Both the position numbers and the translations under genes were made by a program. Shown one piece after another: positions 24,316 through 32,027 of a stretch of 64,000 nt of DNA (the first letter of the stretch is position 1; each line of letters begins with the position of its first letter). Below the pieces are notes generated by a model, which was not told where the DNA came from, did no database searches, and saw only the letters and a list, made by a program, of their open reading frames with translations. Source of the DNA: [Clostridium] fimetarium (GTDB taxonomy: Bacteria > Bacillota > Clostridia > Lachnospirales > Lachnospiraceae); the NCBI RefSeq assembly GCF_900111235.1, contig NZ_FOJI01000001.1, positions 493,294 through 557,293 on the forward strand, given 5' to 3'.

Positions 24316-25161
24316 ATGCAGATTATTGAGATTTTAAAGGCAATTATTTTAGGAATTGTTGAGGGCGTTACAGAATGGTTACCAATAAGTAGTACGGGCC
24401 ATATGATTTTGGTGAATCAATTTCTCCATCAAAATATGTCTGAGGAATTTAAGAAGATGTTTTTGGTAGTAATTCAGTTTGGCGCAGTGCTTGCGGTTGT
24501 AGTACTGTTCTGGAACAAATTATTTCCATTCGCTATTCGAAGAAAGGGTAATGAATCTGTAATTAAAAAAGATATATTTGTAATGTGGTTTAAAATATTG
24601 ATTGCATGTATACCTGCAGCAGTTGTTGGTCTTTTGTGGGATGATAAAATTGATGAATTATTCTATAATTACCAGACCGTTTCAATCGCATTGATTGTAG
24701 TTGGAATTTGGTTCATTATAGTTGAAAATAAAAATGCAGGCAAAAAGCCTAGGGTTATATCGATTGCAGATATTACATATAAAGATGCAATTATAATTGG
24801 ACTTTTCCAATTAGTTTCAGCAGTATTTCCAGGTACTTCTCGTTCCGGTGCAACGATTATTGGAGCAATGATGGTTGGCGTGTCTAGGGGTATTGCTACA
24901 GAATTTACATTCTTTTTAGCAGTGCCTGTAATGTTTGGTGCAAGTCTACTTAAGATAGCTAAATTTGGATTCTCATTTACGATGATTGAAGGAACTGTGC
25001 TGTTTGTAGGAATGGCAGTTGCATTTGCTGTTTCTATGGTTATCATTAAGGCACTCACAGGATATGTTAAGAAACATGATTTCAAAATATTTGGCTGGTA
25101 CAGAATTGTACTTGGTTGTGCAGTCCTTGGATTTTTCCTGATAAAGGGGATTTTGGGGTAA
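24316..25161 (+). CDS. uppP: Undecaprenyl-diphosphatase
   Basis: This 281-residue membrane protein has both UppP/BacA signature regions: EGVTEWLPISSTGHM at about 16-30 and PGTSRSGATI near 173. It removes a phosphate from undecaprenyl pyrophosphate so that the lipid carrier for peptidoglycan can be reused, and overproduction gives bacitracin resistance. The length matches the family. It is monocistronic, with the large inverted repeat at 25187-25392 just downstream. Confidence 0.97.
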   Translation: MQIIEILKAIILGIVEGVTEWLPISSTGHMILVNQFLHQNMSEEFKKMFLVVIQFGAVLAVVVLFWNKLFPFAIRRKGNESVIKKDIFVMWFKILIACIPAAVVGLLWDDKIDELFYNYQTVSIALIVVGIWFIIVENKNAGKKPRVISIADITYKDAIIIGLFQLVSAVFPGTSRSGATIIGAMMVGVSRGIATEFTFFLAVPVMFGASLLKIAKFGFSFTMIEGTVLFVGMAVAFAVSMVIIKALTGYVKKHDFKIFGWYRIVLGCAVLGFFLIKGILG

Positions 25162-25186
25162 GGCAAAACTCGGCCGAGGGGGACCA

Positions 25187-25392
25187 AAAATCATTCCTTT
25201 GCCTGTGCTAAATCATATCCTTGTATGCAAGTTACTAATGGATTCATTTTATGCTAAGGGCAAGATCAAAAGTTCTAAACTCCTCACTTCGTTCGTCAGA
25301 CAGTAGAACTTTTGATCTTAACGCATAAAATGAATCCATAAGTAACTTTAGCATACCGTCAAATGATTTTGCACAGGCAAAGGAATGATTTT
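25187..25392. repeat. 206-bp inverted-repeat element
   Basis: The left arm from 25187 (AAAATCATTCCTTTGCCTGT) and the right arm ending at 25392 are complementary over about 90 bp each with few mismatches. Inner blocks are GGATTCATTTTATGC/GCATAAAATGAATCC and AAGATCAAAAGTTCTA/TAGAACTTTTGATCTT. The centre holds CACTTCGTTCGTC. There is no coding content. It may be a MITE, a hairpin RNA or a strong bidirectional terminator; it is unrelated in sequence to the element at 8150. Confidence 0.8.
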
Positions 25393-25397
25393 AAGAT

Positions 25398-25658
25398 ATG
25401 CAATGGCAAGTTATGGAGTTTTTCGAGAAATGCTTTGTAGCTTTGGGTTGGGGTTATTCACAGGATGGGAGACACATTGATACAGCTGATGTTGAAAAGC
25501 ACTATATGCAGAATGGTTGTTTTTGGTGCTTATTTGCCAATCAAGCGCACCATTTGTATAAGAAATATGGATTCAAACAAATTGACAAATATAATAACAA
25601 TGAATATGCCGACGTTTATTTTGAGTTAAAGTTAATAGATTGTGAACATAGCGATTGA
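25398..25658 (+). pseudogene. GNAT acetyltransferase with internal deletion
   Basis: The N-terminal 45 residues (EFFEKCFVALGWGY .. NGCFWCLF) and the C-terminal 34 (NQAHHLYKKYGFKQI .. ADVYFELKL) match the two ends of a GNAT-family protein. The middle, which carries the acetyl-CoA binding motif (Q/RxxGxG/A) and most of the fold, is missing in frame. It cannot bind acetyl-CoA normally. It begins six bases after the 206-bp inverted repeat and lacks a ribosome binding site, so insertion and deletion probably happened together. Confidence 0.65.
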
Positions 25659-25670
25659 CAAGACAACTGA

Positions 25671-25717
25671 CAATACACATGTATTGACAAATAAAATAAA
25701 TAGTGCCATAGTATAAT
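25671..25717 (+). promoter_or_regulatory. nad operon operator and promoter region
   Basis: CAATACA (25671-25677) and TGTATTG (25680-25686) form a perfect palindrome with a 2-bp centre. TATAAT follows at 25712-25717; the nearest TTGACA (25684-25689) is 22 bp away, so no canonical -35 exists at 17 bp. A repressor site responsive to NAD precursors (NiaR or a similar factor) is a reasonable inference. Confidence 0.5.
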
Positions 25718-25751
25718 ATACATCAAGATTAAAAAAAGGAGACACCTTACA

Positions 25752-26660
25752 ATGAATGAAATAGTAACAAGAATTGAACAACTAAAGAAAGAGAAAGATG
25801 CTGTAATTCTTGCACATTATTATGTAAGTGATGAGGTACAAGCCATTGCAGATTATATTGGTGACTCATATTATCTAAGTAAAATAGCCATGGAAATTCC
25901 GCAGAAAACAATTTGCTTTGCAGGTGTTAGTTTTATGGGAGAAAGTGCTAAGATTTTAAATCCTCGAAAAACCGTATTACTTCCAGAGGAAGGCGCGGAT
26001 TGTCCAATGGCACATATGGCAGATATTGATAAAATCAAGGAGACGCGTGGAAAATACGAAGATTTGGCAGTGGTTTGTTACATCAATTCAACTGCAGAAT
26101 TAAAGACATACTCGGATGTATGTGTAACGAGCGCCAATGCACTCAAAATTGTAAATGCATTACCGAATAAAAACATTTATTTTATTCCAGATGAGAATTT
26201 AGGAAGATATATAGCATCAAAAGTTCCAGATAAAAACTTTATATTTAACGATGGATTTTGCCATGTACATACCAGTATTTCGAAGGAAAATGTGTTAAAG
26301 GCCAAAGCGGCGAAACCAGAAATGAAGGTACTCGTGCATCCCGAATGTAAGATGGAAGTACTTGAATTGGCAGATTATATTGGAAGTACTTCAGGGATTA
26401 TCGACTATGCAACTGCTAGTAGTGATAGTGAGTTTCTTATATGCACAGAAATGGGCGTTTTATATGAATTAAAGCAAAAGAATCCTGATAAATCGTTCTA
26501 CTCAGTAGGGCATCGTCAATATTGTCCTAATATGAAGAAGATTACATTAGAAAAAATAGCAAAATGTTTAGAAAATATGTCACCAACTGTAGAAATTGAT
26601 GAAGAAAAAAGAATTGCTGCGAATGCACCTTTAATCAGGATGTTAGAGCTGGCAAAATAA
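25752..26660 (+). CDS. nadA: Quinolinate synthase
   Basis: This 302-residue NadA condenses iminoaspartate with dihydroxyacetone phosphate to make quinolinate and carries a [4Fe-4S] cluster. Cluster cysteines are visible in DVCVTSAN, DGFCH/HPECKM and RQYCPNMKK-type positions, along with substrate-binding HYYVSDEVQ near 21 and GADCPMA. AAAGGAG precedes the ATG. It is the first gene of nadA-nadB-nadC, the de novo route from aspartate to nicotinate mononucleotide. Confidence 0.97.
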   Translation: MNEIVTRIEQLKKEKDAVILAHYYVSDEVQAIADYIGDSYYLSKIAMEIPQKTICFAGVSFMGESAKILNPRKTVLLPEEGADCPMAHMADIDKIKETRGKYEDLAVVCYINSTAELKTYSDVCVTSANALKIVNALPNKNIYFIPDENLGRYIASKVPDKNFIFNDGFCHVHTSISKENVLKAKAAKPEMKVLVHPECKMEVLELADYIGSTSGIIDYATASSDSEFLICTEMGVLYELKQKNPDKSFYSVGHRQYCPNMKKITLEKIAKCLENMSPTVEIDEEKRIAANAPLIRMLELAK

Positions 26661-26670
26661 GAGGTACACA

Positions 26671-27978
26671 ATGGAGCGTAAAGAATATGATGTGATAATT
26701 GTAGGTACAGGAGCAGCAGGATTATTTACTGCAATCTCATTTCCTGTGAATTACAAAATATTAATGATTACAAAGGATACGATTGAAAATAGTGATTCTT
26801 ATCTTGCGCAAGGTGGTATTTCAACACTACTTAGAGCTGACGATTATAATGCTTATTATGAAGATACAATGAAAGCCGGACATTTTGAAAACAGACCAGA
26901 ATCAGTAGAGAAAATGATCCGTTCATCAAATGGTATTATACAGCAACTAATTAAAGTTGGAGTTGATTTTGATAAGAACGAGGCTGGTCAGTTAGATTAT
27001 ACAAGAGAAGGCGGACATTCTACCTATCGAATATTGCATCACCAGGACGTTACAGGTAAAGAAATTGTATCAAAGCTACTTACAAAAGTTAGAACCTGTA
27101 AAAACATAACGATACTAGAAAATACGACAATGGTAGATATTGTAGCAAAAGACAATGAATGTCAAGGAATTGTTATGAAAGATTTCAACGGCATTTCAGC
27201 GTGTTACGGAAAATCCATTATACTTGCAACGGGCGGAATTGGTGGAGTGTTTAAAAACTCAACGAATTTTCCACACATTTCAGGTGACAGCTTTGCAATC
27301 GCATTAAGACATAAAATAAAACTTGAAAATATAGACTATATTCAGATTCATCCGACTGTTCTTTACTCAAAGAAAAAAGGTAGAAGGTTCCTAATATCAG
27401 AATCGGTTAGAGGTGAGGGCGCAGTCCTCTTGAATGAAGATAAAAATCGATTTGTTGATGAATTGCAACCAAGAGATGTGGTAACAGAAGCAATCAGCAA
27501 GGAAATGAAGAAATATAACACAGATCATGTCTATCTATGTTTGAAAAATATTTCAAAAAAAGAGATACTTTCTCATTTTCCTAATATTTATAAAAGGTGT
27601 TTGGAAGAAGGATACGATGCAACGAAAGATTTAATTCCAGTAACGCCTGCCCAGCATTATCTAATGGGGGGAATTAAGGTTAATACGATAGGAGAGACAT
27701 CCATGTCACATCTATTTGCAGTTGGTGAAACCGCTTGTAATGGTGTGCATGGAGCGAACCGATTAGCAAGTAACTCTTTACTTGAAAGTTTGGTATTTGG
27801 CCAAAACACAGCCCAAAATATATGTAAAAATCAAGTCGACACAAAAATTGTAGTTTCAGAAGTCCAAATAAAGGACTATAATGATATAGAAAAATGGCAG
27901 CAGGAAAATGTCAAAATTTTATTAAATGAAATCAAACGAAGGGATGTAAAGTTCTATGATAAATGGTGTAACGCTTAA
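26671..27978 (+). CDS. nadB: L-aspartate oxidase
   Basis: This 435-residue flavoprotein oxidises L-aspartate to iminoaspartate for NadA. The FAD-binding Rossmann motif GTGAAGLFTA begins near residue 11. The flavin and substrate regions SYLAQGGIST, REGGHSTYRILHHQD, ATGGIGG and GANRLASNSLLE are intact. It is about 100 residues shorter than E. coli NadB because the C-terminal helical domain is reduced, as in other Clostridia. Its 3' end overlaps nadC by 23 bases. Confidence 0.96.
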   Translation: MERKEYDVIIVGTGAAGLFTAISFPVNYKILMITKDTIENSDSYLAQGGISTLLRADDYNAYYEDTMKAGHFENRPESVEKMIRSSNGIIQQLIKVGVDFDKNEAGQLDYTREGGHSTYRILHHQDVTGKEIVSKLLTKVRTCKNITILENTTMVDIVAKDNECQGIVMKDFNGISACYGKSIILATGGIGGVFKNSTNFPHISGDSFAIALRHKIKLENIDYIQIHPTVLYSKKKGRRFLISESVRGEGAVLLNEDKNRFVDELQPRDVVTEAISKEMKKYNTDHVYLCLKNISKKEILSHFPNIYKRCLEEGYDATKDLIPVTPAQHYLMGGIKVNTIGETSMSHLFAVGETACNGVHGANRLASNSLLESLVFGQNTAQNICKNQVDTKIVVSEVQIKDYNDIEKWQQENVKILLNEIKRRDVKFYDKWCNA

Positions 27979-28813
27979 ATTAAATATGGACGATTATATT
28001 TTAAATGCATTGAAAGAAGATATAACCAGCGAAGATGTCTCAACCAATGCGGTTATGAGAGAATATGTGGTTGGCGAAGCAGAGTTGATTTGCAAGGAAG
28101 ATGGAATTATCTGTGGACTTGAAGTGTTTGAAAGAGTGTTTACGTTACTGGATGAACAAATTGAGTTTGATTGCAAATTTATAGACGGACAGAGCGTTCA
28201 AAAAGGTCAGTTAATCGGCATATTGCATGGCGACATCAGAGTGCTATTATCAGGTGAGAGAACTGCCCTTAATTATCTTCAAAGAATGAGTGGAATTGCC
28301 ACATTTACAAAATCATATGTTGATGAATTAAAAGGATATAGAACGAAGCTTCTAGATACTAGGAAAACAACGCCAAATAATAGAATTTTTGAAAAATACG
28401 CCGTTACCGTTGGCGGAGGATGCAATCATAGATATAATCTGTCTGACGGCGTCCTATTAAAAGACAACCACATTGGCGCGGCTGGAAGTGTAACAAAGGC
28501 AATTTTGATGGCAAAGGAATACGCTCCCTTTGTACGTAAAATCGAAGTTGAAGTTGAGACACTTGAGATGGTACGAGAAGCAGTTGCAGCAGGTGCTGAT
28601 ATTATCATGCTTGATAATATGGACAATGCCACAATGAGAAGAGCACTTGAAATAATCGACGGAAAAGCACAGACAGAATGCTCTGGAAATGTTACAATTG
28701 AAAGGTTAAAAGAAATCGCGCAAATCGGTGTTGATTTTGTTTCAAGCGGAGCATTAACACATTCAGCACCAATCATGGATATTTCGCTTAAAAATTTGAG
28801 ACCGGTTGAATAG
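27956..28813 (+). CDS. nadC: Nicotinate-nucleotide pyrophosphorylase (carboxylating)
   Basis: This 285-residue enzyme converts quinolinate and PRPP to nicotinate mononucleotide. Motifs seen are GERTALNYLQRMSG, LDTRKTTPNNR (phosphoribosyl binding), GGGCNHRYNL, LLKDNH and the IIMLDNMD region. The ATG at 27956, inside nadB and behind GAAGGGATG, is favoured; a start at 27986 is possible. The overlap implies translational coupling with nadB. Confidence 0.96.
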   Translation: MINGVTLKLNMDDYILNALKEDITSEDVSTNAVMREYVVGEAELICKEDGIICGLEVFERVFTLLDEQIEFDCKFIDGQSVQKGQLIGILHGDIRVLLSGERTALNYLQRMSGIATFTKSYVDELKGYRTKLLDTRKTTPNNRIFEKYAVTVGGGCNHRYNLSDGVLLKDNHIGAAGSVTKAILMAKEYAPFVRKIEVEVETLEMVREAVAAGADIIMLDNMDNATMRRALEIIDGKAQTECSGNVTIERLKEIAQIGVDFVSSGALTHSAPIMDISLKNLRPVE

Positions 28814-28851
28814 AAAGTATTGAAATCTATGAAACGAAGGAGAAAAAGCAA

Positions 28852-29100
28852 ATGGGAATAATAAGTTGGATTATAATTGGAGGTATTGCCGGATGGATAG
28901 GCAGTATGTTAACTAGAGACGATCGACAAATGGGATGTTTGACAAATATTGTTGTTGGAATCATAGGTTCATTTATTGGAGGATATGTCTTCAGCTTTTT
29001 CGGAGGCTATGGAGTTACCGGCTTTAATGGTTGGAGTTTACTTGTAGCAGTCATTGGGTCAGTGATATTCCTTTCGATTATTAATTTGTTTCGTAAATAA
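28852..29100 (+). CDS. GlsB/YeaQ/YmgE-type small membrane protein
   Basis: This 82-residue protein has three helices rich in glycine (IIGGIAGWIGSM, GCLTNIVVGIIGSFIGGYVF, and a C-terminal helix) typical of the transglycosylase-associated GlsB/YeaQ family. These are stress-induced inner-membrane proteins of unknown activity. It lies 38 bp after nadC, behind GAAGGAG, and may be transcribed with it or independently. Confidence 0.9.
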   Translation: MGIISWIIIGGIAGWIGSMLTRDDRQMGCLTNIVVGIIGSFIGGYVFSFFGGYGVTGFNGWSLLVAVIGSVIFLSIINLFRK

Positions 29101-29242
29101 ATGGGAAAATAAATTTTATATAGTGTTTATGCTATATAAATTCATGCAATTTTAATCTATTCTTAATGAAAAATAGATTCTTCCGATGTATAATACCAAT
29201 ATAAGTTAATTCGAGTATATATTTTAAGGAGGAGAATCAATT

Positions 29243-29467
29243 ATGAATTCATTTTTTCCAATAAACGATGCAGTAAAGGGAAAAGATATCGTATCTTTAA
29301 TTATTGCAATATTTTTATATTTAGTAATATCAGGTTTATCAGGTTTTGCCGTTAATTGTGTAGGTTGGATACCAATTATTGGCTGGGCAATTAGTATAAT
29401 TGGCGGAGTAATCGGCCTATACTGCTTCATCGGCATCATAGCCGCAGTGGGAAAATATTTAAGATAA
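29243..29467 (+). CDS. Small membrane protein, unknown family
   Basis: This 74-residue protein starts behind GGAGGAG. Two hydrophobic segments (about 15-38 and 42-66) are joined by CVGWIPIIGW, so it should be a membrane hairpin. The Gly-Trp-Pro pattern recalls DUF4870-like or stress-related small proteins, but no firm family. A strong terminator follows. Confidence 0.75.
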   Translation: MNSFFPINDAVKGKDIVSLIIAIFLYLVISGLSGFAVNCVGWIPIIGWAISIIGGVIGLYCFIGIIAAVGKYLR

Positions 29468-29490
29468 AACCATATTAAAATGAAAGCTAA

Positions 29491-29523
29491 CAAAAAGAAT
29501 CGCTGAATACAGCGATTCTTTTT
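29491..29523 (+). terminator. Intrinsic terminator
   Basis: GAATCGCTG (29496-29504), loop AATA, then CAGCGATTC (29509-29517) and a T run, with matching A residues upstream. Confidence 0.9.
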
Positions 29524-29666
29524 GCGTTTATCTGGTATATTTCCAACTAATATATGCTCTTCATCGGAATTTCATCTTTTCCGCATAATTATCTCTTTGC
29601 GCTGAGGTATTAATGTCCATAATTAGGAAATAATAATACAAGTGCCATTCCGCACAACGTAACCTT

Positions 29667-29767
29667 GAATCACGATTTATAATTATGCATTTCACGCCAA
29701 CCGGCTGAAGACAGCCCCCCCATGCTGTTTGAAGGAAAGGCAAATGCATAATTATAAATTTCGATTC
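29667..29767. mobile_element. MITE-like hairpin element, copy 2 (inverted)
   Basis: Its reverse complement aligns with the element at 8150-8259. TTTATAATTATGCATTTGCC, then TTTCCTTCAAACAGCAT, CTGTCTTCAGCCGGT and GAAATGCATAATTATAAAT follow in the same order. The outermost bases differ (GAATC in place of GTGAAAAAG), so the conserved unit is about 90 bp. It sits between two genes without coding capacity. Confidence 0.75.
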
Positions 29768-29803
29768 ACTCGATACCGCTAGTGCGGGAATGGCCATCTA
29801 GCT

Positions 29804-29847
29804 TAATACCGAACTTTAATACCGAACTAAATACAGAACTAAATGAC
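29804..29847. repeat. 12/13-bp repeat, three units
   Basis: AATACCGAACT(TT/A) units occur three times just upstream of the truncated flavodiiron gene. Confidence 0.6.
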
Positions 29848-29870
29848 CGATTAATAGAAAGGAAACTCAC

Positions 29871-30317
29871 ATGCATAGTGTAAGAAAGATATCCGAAGAT
29901 ATCTACTGGGTAGGGGGAAACAACAGAAATTTGAACTTGATTGAAAATCTGTTCCCTATAAAAAGAGGGATATCATATAACTCATACTTGATTTTAGATG
30001 ACAAAACAGCACTTATTGATACCATTAATTTTTCCATGAGTACACAATTTATTGAAAATATACAGCACGTTTTAGGTGAGAGAACATTAGATTATCTATT
30101 CTTAAATCACATGGAGCCAGATTATCTTGATAATATTATCAAGTTAATCCAACATTATCCTGAAATGAAAATAGTAGGAAATGAAAAGACTTTTCAAATG
30201 ATTTCACAGTTTTATGATATTGATATTGAGAACAAAAGATGTATAGTGGGTGAAAATGATGCTGTTTTACTTGGAAAGCATGTAATTGAATTTTGTATGG
30301 CTCCGATGGTACATTAA
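29871..30317 (+). pseudogene. Flavodiiron protein, truncated to part of its lactamase-like domain
   Basis: These 148 residues match the start of A-type flavoproteins (O2 or NO reductases of anaerobes): NSYLILDDKTALIDTI, then the metal site LNHMEPD near 79-85, and APMVH at the end, where the next metal-ligand histidine lies. Full proteins have about 400 residues; the remaining metal ligands and the whole flavodoxin domain are absent. The frame stops exactly as the 23-bp repeat array begins, and the repeat core GATGGTACAT is the DNA encoding Met-Val-His here. It cannot form a working diiron reductase. Confidence 0.8.
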
Positions 30318-30418
30318 CACATTCACCAATGGTACATTGCTATTGCAACCGATGGTACATGGATATAAAAACCGATGGTACATTTGTATGGAAAGATGGT
30401 ACATTAACACATTCACCC
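30305..30418. repeat. 23-bp regularly spaced repeat array
   Basis: GATGGTACAT (once AATGGTACAT) starts at 30305, 30328, 30351, 30374 and 30395. Each copy is followed by an 11-13 bp segment. The first and last segments are identical (TAACACATTCACC) and the middle three differ. The first unit overlaps the end of the flavodiiron fragment. Confidence 0.9.
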
Positions 30419-30486
30419 TTGTAAAAATATAAGCAGTGGTAGTATAATTCCCTTTGTATATTAATATTAAAAGAGGCAATTACATT

Positions 30487-31824
30487 ATGATAAAAGATCT
30501 AACAGAAGGAAAACCAGAATCAGTATTGTGGAGATTTTCAATACCACTATTTATAAGTGTTATATTTCAACAGATGTACAATATATCGGATAGCGTTATT
30601 GCAGGTAAGTTTGCAGGTGAAAATGCGTTGGCAGCGATAGGCGCATCATTTCCAATTACGATGATATTCATGTCGATTGCGGTTGGCAGTAATGTGGGAT
30701 GTTCGGTGGTAATATCGCAATTATTTGGAGCAAAAAAACTCAAGGACATGAAAACAGCAATATTCACGACATTGATTTCTTGTGTTGTATTGTCGGTGGT
30801 TTTGACGGTAGTGGGCCTCTGGCAAACACAGTCTTTGATGAGATTGATTAACACACCAAATAACATATTTTTAGATGGGGCGATATATTTGAAAATATAT
30901 ATTGCTGGATTTATATTTATATATTTATACAATGTATGTACGGGAATATTTGCATCGCTGGGAGATTCTAAGACCCCGTTATATTTCTTGATTGGTTCCT
31001 CACTCGCAAATATAATGTTGGCGTATCTATTTGTAGCAAAGTTTCATTGGGGCGTTGCAGGTACCGGATGGGCAACATTTATTGCGCAAGGTTTAGCCTG
31101 TGTATTGTGCGCAATTTCATTGTTTCATAGAGTGAAAGCAATTAAAACAGATGGGAAAATAGTCCTTTTCTCAGTGGATATGTTAAAAAAAGTTAGCTGG
31201 GTTGCGATACCTAGTATCTTACAGCAAAGCTTCGTTTCTGTGGGTAATATATTTGTTCAAGTGTTGATTAATGGCTTTGGGTCATCGGTTATTGCAGGAT
31301 ATTCGGCAGCGATAAAAATGAATACATTTGCAATCACATCATTTGCAACATTAGCAAATGGTTTGTCGAGTTTCACGGCTCAAAATATTGGCGCAGGTAA
31401 AATTGACAGAGTAAAAAGAGGGTTTAGAGCTGGAATTACACAATCAATTATAGTAGCAGTTCCATTTGTAGTTGCGTATGTGTTCTTTGGAAGTAGTATG
31501 ATCAAGTTATTTCTCAATGAAGATAGTGCGGTTGCATTAAATATAGGTGTGGTATTTTTGGAAATAATTTTACCCTTTTACTTTGTGATTTTAATTAAAT
31601 TAATGGCAGATGGCGTACTTCGTGGATCAGGTTCAATGAAATTGTTTATGATAACGACATTTTCGGATCTGATTATTAGAGTTTTGCTTGCATTTGCATT
31701 GGTTGGACCAATGGGAACAAATGGTATCTGGTTGTCTTGGCCGATTGGATGGTGTATCGGAGCAGTCTTGTCCTATACCTTTTACCGTACGGGAAAATGG
31801 AAGAGGCAAATACAATTAATTTAA
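30487..31824 (+). CDS. MATE-family efflux protein (2 of 2)
   Basis: The ATG at 30487 behind AGAGGCAA gives 445 residues with twelve helices. Typical motifs are YNISDSVIAGKFAGENALAAIG in the first helix pair, SLGDSKTPLYFL, and NGLSSFTAQNIGAGK in the second half. It is a cation-coupled drug or metabolite exporter. It is not adjacent to a regulator, and the copper operon starts just downstream on its own promoter. Confidence 0.93.
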   Translation: MIKDLTEGKPESVLWRFSIPLFISVIFQQMYNISDSVIAGKFAGENALAAIGASFPITMIFMSIAVGSNVGCSVVISQLFGAKKLKDMKTAIFTTLISCVVLSVVLTVVGLWQTQSLMRLINTPNNIFLDGAIYLKIYIAGFIFIYLYNVCTGIFASLGDSKTPLYFLIGSSLANIMLAYLFVAKFHWGVAGTGWATFIAQGLACVLCAISLFHRVKAIKTDGKIVLFSVDMLKKVSWVAIPSILQQSFVSVGNIFVQVLINGFGSSVIAGYSAAIKMNTFAITSFATLANGLSSFTAQNIGAGKIDRVKRGFRAGITQSIIVAVPFVVAYVFFGSSMIKLFLNEDSAVALNIGVVFLEIILPFYFVILIKLMADGVLRGSGSMKLFMITTFSDLIIRVLLAFALVGPMGTNGIWLSWPIGWCIGAVLSYTFYRTGKWKRQIQLI

Positions 31825-31831
31825 ATCCCAT

Positions 31832-31860
31832 TTGACATTTTAAACAAAAAGATATACATT
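31832..31860 (+). promoter_or_regulatory. Copper operon promoter
   Basis: TTGACA at 31832-31837, 17 bp, TACATT at 31855-31860. The CsoR box lies immediately downstream, over the predicted start of transcription. Confidence 0.75.
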
Positions 31861-31864
31861 AGAG

Positions 31865-31881
31865 ATACCCCTAGGGGGTAT
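31865..31881. promoter_or_regulatory. CsoR operator
   Basis: ATACCCCTAGGGGGTAT is a near-perfect GC-rich palindrome flanked by AT pairs, the standard form of CsoR boxes. CsoR would bind it without copper and release it when Cu(I) binds. Confidence 0.9.
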
Positions 31882-32027
31882 TCCTGATGTATTTTTTTTA
31901 TGATACAAGGAGTGAGTATGAAAGCTTTTCAATCTTTCATACACAAGATTTGTGCCAATAGAACTACTTGGTATGCGCATTGTCTCGCAGAGCGAGCCAA
32001 GGAAGATGCGCGGAAATGGAGGATAAG

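Noticed and set aside
30305..30418. CRISPR-like pattern of repeats and variable spacers
   Set aside because: Repeats are only 10 bp and spacers 11-13 bp, far below CRISPR sizes, and there are no cas genes. The core derives from gene codons.
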